Shown here piece by piece: positions 8,005-16,248 of a stretch of DNA of 64,000 nucleotides; position 1 is the stretch's first letter, and every line of letters begins with the position of its first letter. This stretch comes from Hyphomicrobiales bacterium (GTDB taxonomy: Bacteria > Pseudomonadota > Alphaproteobacteria > Rhizobiales > Rhizobiaceae), in the NCBI GenBank assembly GCA_900465665.1, contig UBJO01000047.1, positions 1-64,000 of the forward strand, read 5' to 3'. Made by a program: the position numbers and the translations under genes. The notes under the pieces are model-generated. The model searched no databases and was not told the origin of the DNA. It saw nothing but the letters and a program-made list of their open reading frames with translations.

Positions 8005-8940
8005 ATGACCATGACCGCCGATACGCTTGACAGTCGCCGTGACCGCAGGTCGTGGCTGAAGCGCGTCGCCGATGCCTCGGAACCCTATCTCTACAGCGCC
8101 CCATCGCTCGTCCTCATCATTGCCGTGATGCTGGTGCCGCTGGTGATCGGCGTCTCCTATGCGTTCCGCGATATCCAGCTTCTGAACCCCTTTTCCGGCG
8201 GCTTTGTCGGGCTGGAGCATTTTCGCGAACTCTCCAAGGACGCCGCCTTTTATGGCGCGCTGAAGAACACGCTCTGGTGGACCGGTGCGTCGGTCGTCCT
8301 GCAGTTCATCTTCGGCCTCATCCTCGCGCTTTTGCTCGACAAGCCGTTCTGGGGCAGGGGCCTCGTTCAGGCGCTGGTGTTCCTGCCTTGGGCCGTCCCG
8401 TCGTTTCTCGCCGGCCTCAACTGGGCCTGGCTGTTCAATCCCGTCATCGGGCCAATTCCACACTGGCTTTACGCGCTAGGCCTGATGAGCGAGCCGCGCA
8501 ACATCCTGTCCGACCCGCAATACGCCATGTGGGGACCGATCATCGCCAATGTCTGGTGGGGCATTCCCTTCTTCGCCATCACGCTGCTCGCCGCCCTTCA
8601 GGCCATTCCGCGCGACCTCTACGAAGCGGCCTCGATCGACGGCGCCACATGGTCCCAGCGCTTCCGCTCGATCACGCTGCCGTTTCTCGCGCCGACAATC
8701 GCGATCACCGTGCTCCTGCGCACCGTATGGGTGTCGAACTTCGCCGATCTCATTGTCGTGATGACCGGCGGCGGCCCGGCCGACAGGACGCAGATCGTTG
8801 CCAGCTATATCTTCACGCAGGCGTTCAAGCGGCTCGACTTCGGTTACGCCTCGGCGATCGCGCTTGTGCTGCTAGTGTTGCTGCTTGCCTATTCCATGCT
8901 GATCATCCTGCTGCGGCAGACACTGCTGAACAAGGATTGA
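8005..8940 (+). CDS. Sugar ABC transporter permease, MalF/UgpA type
   Basis: This 311-residue inner-membrane protein has about six membrane segments (first at about residues 32-54, YSAPSLVLIIAVMLVPLVIG). The EAA motif that docks to the ATPase is EAASIDGATWSQRFRSITLP near residue 210. It pairs with the permease at 8944, four bases downstream, and the ATPase at 9779 to form an importer. The ATG at 8005 has no strong ribosome site nearby; the preceding RIME hairpin element may affect its translation. Confidence 0.9.
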   Translation: MTMTADTLDSRRDRRSWLKRVADASEPYLYSAPSLVLIIAVMLVPLVIGVSYAFRDIQLLNPFSGGFVGLEHFRELSKDAAFYGALKNTLWWTGASVVLQFIFGLILALLLDKPFWGRGLVQALVFLPWAVPSFLAGLNWAWLFNPVIGPIPHWLYALGLMSEPRNILSDPQYAMWGPIIANVWWGIPFFAITLLAALQAIPRDLYEAASIDGATWSQRFRSITLPFLAPTIAITVLLRTVWVSNFADLIVVMTGGGPADRTQIVASYIFTQAFKRLDFGYASAIALVLLVLLLAYSMLIILLRQTLLNKD

Positions 8941-8943
8941 GCC

Positions 8944-9774
8944 ATGAGACGATCCATCATCCCCACCATCGCGCACCGTCTGGCGATCCTGTGCTACATC
9001 GTTTTCGCGCTGTTTCCGCTGTTCTGGCTGCTCAAGGTTTCCGTGACGCCCAACGACCTTCTCTATTCCGAAGGTGTCCGGATGTGGCCGTCGCGCACGA
9101 CCTGGGAGCATTATAGCTTCGTTCTCCAGCACAGCGCCTTTCCGACCTTCTTCAAGAACAGCCTGATCGTTTCGGCCTCGACCGCCGTCGTCGTTACGAT
9201 CTGTGCCTCGCTTTCGGGCTATGCGCTCTCGCGGTTCAATTTCCGGGCGAAATACTGGATCGTGGCGCTGATGCTGCTGACGCAGATGTTCCCGCTGGTC
9301 ATGCTGGTCGCGCCGATCTTCAAGATCCTGACGCCGCTGCACATGACCAACAGCCTCACCGGCCTCGTCGTCGTCTACACCGCCTTCAACGTGCCCTTCG
9401 CGACCTTCCTGATGCAGTCATTCTTCGACGGCATCCCGAAGGACCTCGAGGAAGCCGCGATGATCGACGGCGCGACGCAATTCACCGCGTTTCGCCAGAT
9501 CATCCTGCCGCTGACATTGCCGGGGATCGCAGCCACGCTCGGCTTCGTCTTCACCGCCGCCTGGAGCGAACTGCTCTTCGCGCTGATGTTGATCAACGGC
9601 AACGACGCCGCGACCTTCCCGGTCGGGCTTTTGACCTTCGTGGGCAAATTCTCGGTCGATTTCGGACAAATGATGGCGGCGGGTGTTCTCGCGCTCATCC
9701 CGGCCGGTCTCTTCTTCCTTCTCATCCAGCGTTACCTCGTCCAGGGCCTGACGGCCGGCGCGGTCAAGGGTTAA
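8944..9774 (+). CDS. Sugar ABC transporter permease, MalG/UgpE type
   Basis: This 276-residue inner-membrane protein has six predicted membrane segments and the MalG-type EAA loop EEAAMIDGATQFTAFRQIIL near residue 170. The N-terminus (HRLAILCYIVFALFPLFWLLKVS) is the first membrane helix. It starts three bases after the stop of the MalF-type gene and ends four bases before the ATPase start, so the three proteins are surely made together. Confidence 0.92.
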   Translation: MRRSIIPTIAHRLAILCYIVFALFPLFWLLKVSVTPNDLLYSEGVRMWPSRTTWEHYSFVLQHSAFPTFFKNSLIVSASTAVVVTICASLSGYALSRFNFRAKYWIVALMLLTQMFPLVMLVAPIFKILTPLHMTNSLTGLVVVYTAFNVPFATFLMQSFFDGIPKDLEEAAMIDGATQFTAFRQIILPLTLPGIAATLGFVFTAAWSELLFALMLINGNDAATFPVGLLTFVGKFSVDFGQMMAAGVLALIPAGLFFLLIQRYLVQGLTAGAVKG

Positions 9775-9778
9775 TCAC

Positions 9779-10837
9779 ATGGCATCGATCGATATCCAGA
9801 ACGTCAAGAAATTTTTTGGCCATGTCCACGTCCTGCACGACGTCGAGCTGAAGATCGAGGATGGCGAGTTCGTCGTGCTCGTCGGTCCGTCTGGCTGCGG
9901 CAAGTCCACATTGCTTAGGATGATCGCCGGCCTCGAGGACGTGACCTCGGGCGAGATCCGGATCGCCGGAAACCGGGTCAACGAGCTTCATCCGAAGGAC
10001 CGCGACATCGCCATGGTGTTTCAGTCCTATGCGCTCTATCCGCACATGAATGTCGCCGGAAACATGAGCTACAGCCTGAAGCTCCGCAAGACGGCCAAGG
10101 ACAAGATCGCCAGCGTCGTCGGCGCGGCTGCCTCCAAGCTCGGGCTCGACCCGCTGCTCGAACGCCGTCCGAAGGCGCTATCCGGCGGCCAGCGCCAGCG
10201 CGTCGCCATGGGCCGCGCCATCGTGCGTCAGCCGAAGGCGTTCCTGTTCGACGAGCCGTTGTCGAACCTCGATGCCCGCCTGCGCGAGCAGATGCGCGCC
10301 GAAATCAAGAAACTGCATGGCGACCTGAAGGCGACCTCGATCTACGTGACCCACGACCAGATCGAGGCAATGACGCTGGCGGACCGGATTGTCGCCATGT
10401 ATGGCGGGGTGGTGCAGCAGGTGGGCAGCCCGCTCGAGCTCTATGATCGCCCCGCCAATCTCTTCGTCGCCGGCTTCATCGGCTCGCCGGGCATGAATTT
10501 CCTCGACGCGATCTACAGGAACGGCGGCGCGCAGCTGAAGGACGGCACCGTTGTTAAGCTCTCCAATCCGCTCAAGCTTGCCGACGGCGACAAGGTGACG
10601 CTCGGCATTCGTCCGGAGCATGTCGTCATGACGTCGGAAGAGACCGGCATGAAGGCAAGCGTAGAGCTGATCGAGCCGACGGGCTTCGGCATTATCCTGC
10701 ACCTCTCGCTGCACGGGTTGCCGTTCAAGATCTTCACGCTCGATCGGGCGGCACTGGCGGCGGGGCCGGATGTGAATGTCAGCTTCCCCGCACAGCATGT
10801 TCACGTGTTCGACGCAAAAGGCGACCGGGCTAGCTGA
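9779..10837 (+). CDS. Sugar ABC transporter ATP-binding protein, MalK/UgpC type
   Basis: This 352-residue ATPase drives the importer encoded just upstream. It has Walker A (GPSGCGKST, about residues 36-44), the Q-loop (MVFQSYALYPHM), the signature LSGGQRQRV, Walker B (AFLFDEPLSNLDA) and the H-loop (YVTHDQIEAMTLAD). A C-terminal TOBE/MalK-type beta domain follows (LGIRPEHVVM onwards). The length and tail fit the MalK/UgpC group that energises sugar and glycerol-phosphate importers. It is the last gene of the operon, and its stop is seven bases from the convergent antiporter gene, with no room for a standard terminator. Confidence 0.93.
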   Translation: MASIDIQNVKKFFGHVHVLHDVELKIEDGEFVVLVGPSGCGKSTLLRMIAGLEDVTSGEIRIAGNRVNELHPKDRDIAMVFQSYALYPHMNVAGNMSYSLKLRKTAKDKIASVVGAAASKLGLDPLLERRPKALSGGQRQRVAMGRAIVRQPKAFLFDEPLSNLDARLREQMRAEIKKLHGDLKATSIYVTHDQIEAMTLADRIVAMYGGVVQQVGSPLELYDRPANLFVAGFIGSPGMNFLDAIYRNGGAQLKDGTVVKLSNPLKLADGDKVTLGIRPEHVVMTSEETGMKASVELIEPTGFGIILHLSLHGLPFKIFTLDRAALAAGPDVNVSFPAQHVHVFDAKGDRAS

Positions 10838-10843
10838 TCGCCG

Positions 10844-11980
10844 CTAAGTCTCGAAGATCAAGAGGACGTAGGCAACGAAGAGAACGAGGTGCACCGCTCC
10901 CTGCATCAGATGCGTGCGGCCGCTGGAAAAGGTGATGATGCTCAAGGCGAGCGTCAACACCAGCATGATCGGGCTGCTGTGATCGAGGCCGAGAATGACG
11001 GGGTTTCCCGTGAGGTGGCTGATGACAAGCATGGCGGGGACGGTGAGGCCGATGGTCGAAAGCACCGAGCCCAGGAAGATGTTGACCGATCGCTGCAGGT
11101 GATTGGCGACCGACGCGCGCACCGCGCTGATCGCCTCGGGCGTCGCCACCAGAACGGCCATGATCACGCCGCCAAGGGCCGCCGGCGCGCGCAGCGTTTC
11201 GATGAAGTAATCGATCGGCGGCGCCAGTTGCTCCACCAGGAACACCACCAGCGACATATAGAGAGCGAGCATCACGATCGGCCACCAGAGTGGCCCCTGA
11301 TGATCTGCGTGGTGACGCGCAGGCACGGCTTCTTCCGTCTCGTCGATGAAAAAGCCCCGGTGGCGTCCTGTCTGCAGCATCAGGAACACGCCGTAGAGCC
11401 CGACCGAGATGAATGCCAGAACCGTCTGCTGAACGGTCGAATAGCCCGGTCCGCCGTTCGGGTGCGTAAAATTTGGCATGATCATGCTGAGCGTCGCCAA
11501 CGGCACGATCACGCCGAGATAGGCGTTCGCGCCCTGCAGATTATGTCTTTGCTCATGCCGCCGCCAGGCCCCGAGAAGCAGCGACAGCCCCACCATCCCG
11601 TTCAGGATGATCATGACAACCGCGAACAGCGTGTCGCGCACCAGCGTCGGGTTGTTCTCGCCGTGCTGCATCACGGCGGTGATCGCCACGACCTCGATCG
11701 TGGTGATCGCGAGCGTCAGGATGAGCGTTCCGTAGGGCTCGCCCAGGCGCTCGGCAAGGTGGTCGGCATGCCGCACCACTGCTAGCGCCGAGCCGAGCAC
11801 GACGGAGAAGAGCCAGATGAAGATCAGCGTCAGCCAGATGGGATTGGCGAGCAGTGCAAAGAGCGCCGGACCGTGAAACAGGAAAGCGAGGCTGGTGAGC
11901 GCGCTGATCGCAATGAACCACTCCCGCCGCAGCAGACTGCCGGTCGGAGGGCGGTGCAGCGTTCCCGCATCTGCTGTCAC
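10844..11980 (-). CDS. chaA: Ca2+/H+ antiporter, ChaA family
   Basis: This inner-membrane exchanger of about 378 residues has around eleven hydrophobic segments and the CaCA-family alpha repeats: GEPYGTLILTLAITTIEVVA in the first half and VLVATPEAISAVRASVAN in the second, each with the acidic residue that carries the cation. It should export Ca2+ (and possibly Na+ or K+) against protons. I choose the GTG at 11978-11980, which has GGGAGA about eight bases upstream and gives a length near that of other ChaA proteins; an in-frame start at 12049 would add 23 unlikely residues. It follows the LysR gene in the same direction and may be co-transcribed with it. Confidence 0.88.
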   Translation of the reverse strand: MTADAGTLHRPPTGSLLRREWFIAISALTSLAFLFHGPALFALLANPIWLTLIFIWLFSVVLGSALAVVRHADHLAERLGEPYGTLILTLAITTIEVVAITAVMQHGENNPTLVRDTLFAVVMIILNGMVGLSLLLGAWRRHEQRHNLQGANAYLGVIVPLATLSMIMPNFTHPNGGPGYSTVQQTVLAFISVGLYGVFLMLQTGRHRGFFIDETEEAVPARHHADHQGPLWWPIVMLALYMSLVVFLVEQLAPPIDYFIETLRAPAALGGVIMAVLVATPEAISAVRASVANHLQRSVNIFLGSVLSTIGLTVPAMLVISHLTGNPVILGLDHSSPIMLVLTLALSIITFSSGRTHLMQGAVHLVLFVAYVLLIFET

Positions 11981-12088
11981 GTCGCGATTCTCCCGCGGGT
12001 TTCTGCCTGAGGTGATGAAAGCACGGGCCTTGATCGGCCTCAAGCTCAAATCAACCGAGCGTTTCGCGCGAGGTTGCTATCTTTGGGG

Positions 12089-13018
12089 TCAGAGGTTGCG
12101 CTTGCTGTGGGCGATGAATGCCCGCACAGCCGGAGACGCCTCGGTCTTTCTATAGGCGACGACGAGATCGGACGTGACGTTGGCATGCGGCAGCGGCACG
12201 TAACGAATACCTGGCAACCTGACGCATTCGAGCGATTTCGGCACGATCGCCACGCCCGCGCCGATCGCAACCATGCTGCCGATGCCTGTGAAGTCCCACG
12301 ACGTGGAATTGACGTTCGGCTCGAAGCCCGCCTCCTTGCAGGCCGCATAGGTCGTGCCGTGGAAGCCGACGTCGCGCGGTTGCTGCGGCGTCAGAAACAC
12401 GTCGCCAGCGAGACCGGCGAGATTGGCGGCGCCGCGCTCCAGCGTCACGGGATGCCCATCCGGCACCATCAGGACGATGGGCTCGCGGCGGATGATATGG
12501 GTGGCAAGGCCATCCGGAATGGGAGCAGGGCCGCGGATGAAGGCGAAATCAAGCAGTCCCTCGACAATGCGGGCGAGCTGCTTGCGCAGCTCCATCTCCG
12601 TCAATTCGATCTCGACGCCGGGATGATCACGCTTGTAGGCCTTGATCGACTGCACGACCGCGCCGGAATAGGCGGCTGACGCCACATATCCGATGGAGAC
12701 GCGCCCGGTCTCGCCGCGACTAACCCTATTGACCGCCACTATCGCGACATCCGCCTGCGCGAGGATCTTGGTCGCTTCGTCGTAGAGTACCTGACCGGAC
12801 TGGGTGAGATGGACGGATCGTCTGGTGCGATCGAGAAGCGACGTTCCGAGAATATCCTCAAGGCTCATGATCTGCTGGCTCAGGCCCGGTTGGGCGATGC
12901 CGAGCCTTGCGGCCGCGCGCTCGAAATTGTGCTCTTCGACAAGCGCCACGAAATACTTGAGGTGGCGTAGTTCGAAGGAAGGGTTCCGGCTAGGCCTTCG
13001 TGAGTCCGGGTTCGTCAT
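12089..13018 (-). CDS. LysR family transcriptional regulator
   Basis: This 309-residue regulator has an N-terminal winged helix-turn-helix at residues 16-75 (RHLKYFVALVEEHNFERAA, ARLGIAQPGLSQQIMSLED) and a periplasmic-binding-like effector domain (GRVSIGYVASAAYSG onwards). It is divergent from the siderophore receptor gene (132 bases between starts) and upstream of chaA in the same direction. LysR proteins usually act on the divergent promoter, so it may control the siderophore operon, chaA, or an unlinked gene. The effector is unknown. Confidence 0.9.
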   Translation of the reverse strand: MTNPDSRRPSRNPSFELRHLKYFVALVEEHNFERAAARLGIAQPGLSQQIMSLEDILGTSLLDRTRRSVHLTQSGQVLYDEATKILAQADVAIVAVNRVSRGETGRVSIGYVASAAYSGAVVQSIKAYKRDHPGVEIELTEMELRKQLARIVEGLLDFAFIRGPAPIPDGLATHIIRREPIVLMVPDGHPVTLERGAANLAGLAGDVFLTPQQPRDVGFHGTTYAACKEAGFEPNVNSTSWDFTGIGSMVAIGAGVAIVPKSLECVRLPGIRYVPLPHANVTSDLVVAYRKTEASPAVRAFIAHSKRNL

Positions 13019-13150
13019 GTGAGATACGCTTCAGAATAATTATAAACTATGAGCATTTGAAATTATCATAATCAGAAATGATGAAAATACCCCCTGTCAT
13101 TTATTGGATGAAATGGGATAAGATGACTAAACAAGTCCAGTTTTCGGATC

Positions 13151-15322
13151 GTGACTGGATTGGGCGGTAGAGTGGCAAGACACCTTAGTTTCATGGAAGC
13201 GCTGGCAGCAACGGCAGTGGTAGGCGTATCGGTAACGGCTCCGGGCCAGTTGCGCGCCGAGGATGGCGACGGCGCAACGACGCTTGCGCCGATCACCGTG
13301 CAGGCCAAGGGCGCGGAAGATCCGAAGGCACCGGTAAAAGGCTTCGTCGCGAAGACCAGTTCGACTGCGACCAAGACGGGGACGCCGCTCTTGGAAACCC
13401 AGCAATCCATCTCGGTTGTCACCACGGATCAGATCCGCGCCCAGGGCGCCGAAACGGTCGGGCAGGCGGTCGAATACACACCTGGCGTTTCCGGCACGCC
13501 TTATGGCTCCGATCCGCGTTTCGATTCGCCGAGAATCCGAGGCTTCGATGGTCGCCAGTCGCAATATCTGAATGGCCTTAGGATGATGCGCACCGCGGGC
13601 GCGCCGGCGGTCGATCCCTATCAGCTGGAGCGCATCGAGGTCCTGAGGGGACCGGCATCGGTGATGTACGGCCAGGGCAATCCCGGCGGGATGATCAATC
13701 TGATCAGCAAGCGGCCGGTGTTCGAGCGTTTCGGTGAAGTCGGCCTGCAGGCCGGAAGCTATGACACCTATGGCTCGTTTTTCGATGTCGGCGGCCCTGT
13801 CAGCGATGGCTCGGACTTCGCCTATCGCGTCACGGGGCTGGTGCGCGCAGCCGGTGCCCAGACGGATAACCTCGATAACGACCGCTACTTCATCGCCCCG
13901 GCGCTGACATGGCAGCCCGATGACGACACCAAGCTGACGATCCTCACCAGCGTCCAGCACGACAACCCGAGTACCCCATCCAGCCTGCCGGCCCAGCTGA
14001 CGCTCAATGCGAAGGGCAATCGGCTGTCCCGCGACTTCTTCGTCGGCGACGACAGCTTCGACCATTCGTCGCGGACGCTGACGAACCTCGGCTATGAGTT
14101 CGAACATCGCCTGAACGACGTCTGGACCTTCCGACAGAATGTTCGCTACTCTAATTTCGACTGGAGTTACCAGGCGCTCGGCATGGCCACCTCAGGTCTC
14201 GCGGCCGATGGCCGGAAGATCAATCGCAATGCGACCTTCCAGGACGAAAACCTCAACACCTTCAACATCGACAACAACTTCCTCGCCGAGTTCGATACTG
14301 GGGATGTCGATCACAAGCTGCTTGTTGGCCTCGACTACCGATACTTCTCCAACGATGCCAGCACGCAATTCTGGAGCGCGACGCCGCTTGATGCGTTCAA
14401 TCCCGTCTATCGTGGTCCGATCAGGCTAACGTCCAAGACGACGGACGCGCATGTCGTCTCCGACCTGCAGCAGCTTGGCATCTATATCCAGGACGAGATG
14501 GCCTACAATAACTGGCGCGCGACGTTCGGCCTCCGGCAGGATTGGGCGAGCACGAGCGGCACCTCCTTGAATGGAAGAACCAATGTCGAGCGGCCGCTGG
14601 ACAAGGATGATCACAAGCTGACCGGCCGCGCCGGGCTGGGCTACGTCTTCGATAACGGCATTGCGCCCTATATCAGCTACGCCACCTCCTTCGAGCCGGT
14701 TCCTGTGCCGACAACAGGCCAGCTGCTGGACCCGACGACGGGCAAACAGGTGGAAATCGGCGTCAAGTATCAGCCCGAGGGCTGGAATGGCTTCTTCTCC
14801 GCCGCCGTTTTCGATCTCCGTCAGAACAACGTCTCGAACACGGTCGCTCTTCCAGGCGGGGGGACGACGATCGCGCAGATCGGTGAAGTGCACGCCCGGG
14901 GCGTCGAACTTGAAGGTGTGGCAAGTCTTACCGACGGGCTGGACCTGCACGCCGCCTACACGTACATGGACACGCAAATTCTGGGGCGAACGGACAATGG
15001 CAATCGCCTGGACAATGTTCCGGCAAACGCCGCCAGCTTTTGGCTCGATTACACCTTCCAGGAGGGAGGCGATCTTGATGGCTTCGGCATCGGCGGTGGC
15101 GTGAGATATGTGGGACAACGTTATGGCGATACCGCCAATACATTCGATCTCGGTGGTGTCGCGCTCCTCGACGCGGCGATCCGCTATAAGAAGGATGGCG
15201 TTACCGCGTCGCTCAACCTCAAGAACATTGCGGACAAGAATTATGTCTCAAGCTGCTCCTCGTTCGGCTGCACCTATGGTGATGGTCGCACGGTCATGGC
15301 CAGGTTGAGTTTTGCCTGGTAG
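13151..15322 (+). CDS. TonB-dependent siderophore receptor, FhuA/FoxA type
   Basis: This 723-residue outer-membrane receptor starts at a GTG with a signal-like segment ending near LRA (residue 36). It shows a TonB-box-like stretch (TLAPITVQA) and a plug domain (ISVVTTDQIRAQGAETVGQAVEYTPGVSG in two parts, then RGFDGRQSQYLNGLRM, and RIEVLRGPASVMYGQGNPGG). A 22-strand barrel ends in the aromatic residue W (ARLSFAW). The plug motifs and the FhuD-FhuB partners downstream point to a ferric hydroxamate such as ferrichrome or ferrioxamine. A short frame starting ATGACTAAACAA at 13124 lies in another frame, so the true start could involve a different codon. The 130-base AT-rich leader is where an iron regulator would act; I could not identify a clear box. 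Confidence 0.92.
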   Translation: MTGLGGRVARHLSFMEALAATAVVGVSVTAPGQLRAEDGDGATTLAPITVQAKGAEDPKAPVKGFVAKTSSTATKTGTPLLETQQSISVVTTDQIRAQGAETVGQAVEYTPGVSGTPYGSDPRFDSPRIRGFDGRQSQYLNGLRMMRTAGAPAVDPYQLERIEVLRGPASVMYGQGNPGGMINLISKRPVFERFGEVGLQAGSYDTYGSFFDVGGPVSDGSDFAYRVTGLVRAAGAQTDNLDNDRYFIAPALTWQPDDDTKLTILTSVQHDNPSTPSSLPAQLTLNAKGNRLSRDFFVGDDSFDHSSRTLTNLGYEFEHRLNDVWTFRQNVRYSNFDWSYQALGMATSGLAADGRKINRNATFQDENLNTFNIDNNFLAEFDTGDVDHKLLVGLDYRYFSNDASTQFWSATPLDAFNPVYRGPIRLTSKTTDAHVVSDLQQLGIYIQDEMAYNNWRATFGLRQDWASTSGTSLNGRTNVERPLDKDDHKLTGRAGLGYVFDNGIAPYISYATSFEPVPVPTTGQLLDPTTGKQVEIGVKYQPEGWNGFFSAAVFDLRQNNVSNTVALPGGGTTIAQIGEVHARGVELEGVASLTDGLDLHAAYTYMDTQILGRTDNGNRLDNVPANAASFWLDYTFQEGGDLDGFGIGGGVRYVGQRYGDTANTFDLGGVALLDAAIRYKKDGVTASLNLKNIADKNYVSSCSSFGCTYGDGRTVMARLSFAW

Positions 15323-15342
15323 GCGGCAGATAAAGTGGGCGT

Positions 15343-16248
15343 ATGATTTCAGACAATTCCAATAAATCAGCTCTGATCGGGCGGCGGCAGGCTCTTGGCC
15401 TGCTCGCTGCCCTTGCCGTTGCATGGGATGCGAAGGCGGCGACAACGCCGAGCCGCATCGCGGCAATCGACTGGGCGATGCTCGAAACCCTGATGGCGGT
15501 CGGCGTGACCCCGATCGCCGCGACCGAGCTCCTTCAGTTTCGCAGCGACGCCGTCGAGCCGGGAATCCCGTCTTCTGTTGTCGATCTCGGCCTGCGCGGC
15601 TCGCCGAACTTTGAGTTGCTGCACCTGCTGAAGCCTGAACTCATCCTGATCTCGCCCTTCTATGTCAGGCATCAGCCGGCGCTGGAGGCCATCGCCCCAG
15701 TGTATTCGCTGCCTTTCTACGTCCAGGGCGAACCGCCCTATGCCAAGGCGCTCAATGCGGTCTCGCAATTGGGTGATCTTCTTGGGCGGACGGATGCCGC
15801 GGTCAAAGTGCTGGCCGATCAGGACGCATTGCTGGCAGGCCTTCGCCAGCAGCTCGCTCCCTTCGCGGCGCGACCGACCTACATCATCAATATCGGCGAT
15901 TCCCGTCACTTTCGCGCCTTCGGCGCCGACAGCATGTTCGGAGACATCCTGCAGCGGCTCGGCCTGCCGAATGCCTGGACGGACCGATCGCGCTTCACCT
16001 TCGCAGCACCGGTACCCATGGAAAACCTCGCCGCCAATCCCGAAGCGCGTATCGTCATCGTCTCCGACGTCCCTGTCGAAGCGCGCAGCAGCCTGCGCAA
16101 CAGCATGATCTGGAAGTCGCTCAAGCCAGTCAGAGACGGACGTGTCGTCAACATCGGTAACGTCAACCCCTATGGCGGCATCACCGCCGGGCTTCGCTTC
16201 GCGCGGCTCTTGAGCGAAGCGCTCGTCAAAGGCGGAGAGACGCTTTGA
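15343..16248 (+). CDS. Iron-siderophore ABC transporter substrate-binding protein, FhuD type
   Basis: This 301-residue periplasmic protein has a leader with a twin-Arg-like start (GRRQALGLLAALAVAWDAKA) and the TroA/BtuF-type fold: DWAMLETLMAVGVTPIAATE, LLHLLKPELILISPFY, then the C-terminal lobe (TYIINIGDSRHFRAFGADSM; SLKPVRDGRVVNIGNVNPYG). It should pick up the ferric siderophore released by the receptor encoded 20 bases upstream and give it to FhuB. Its stop overlaps the FhuB TTG start. Confidence 0.9.
   Translation: MISDNSNKSALIGRRQALGLLAALAVAWDAKAATTPSRIAAIDWAMLETLMAVGVTPIAATELLQFRSDAVEPGIPSSVVDLGLRGSPNFELLHLLKPELILISPFYVRHQPALEAIAPVYSLPFYVQGEPPYAKALNAVSQLGDLLGRTDAAVKVLADQDALLAGLRQQLAPFAARPTYIINIGDSRHFRAFGADSMFGDILQRLGLPNAWTDRSRFTFAAPVPMENLAANPEARIVIVSDVPVEARSSLRNSMIWKSLKPVRDGRVVNIGNVNPYGGITAGLRFARLLSEALVKGGETL

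Noticed and set aside
8052..9116. 354-codon plus-strand frame overlapping two permease genes
   Set aside because: The frame spans the junction of two permeases in another phase and is Arg/His/Pro rich, unlike a membrane protein; the permease frames carry EAA motifs.
13022..13150. Iron-responsive operator (Irr or RirA box) before the siderophore receptor
   Set aside because: The region is AT-rich with several TGA/TCA pairs, but none fits the spacing of the boxes I know, so I do not report a site.
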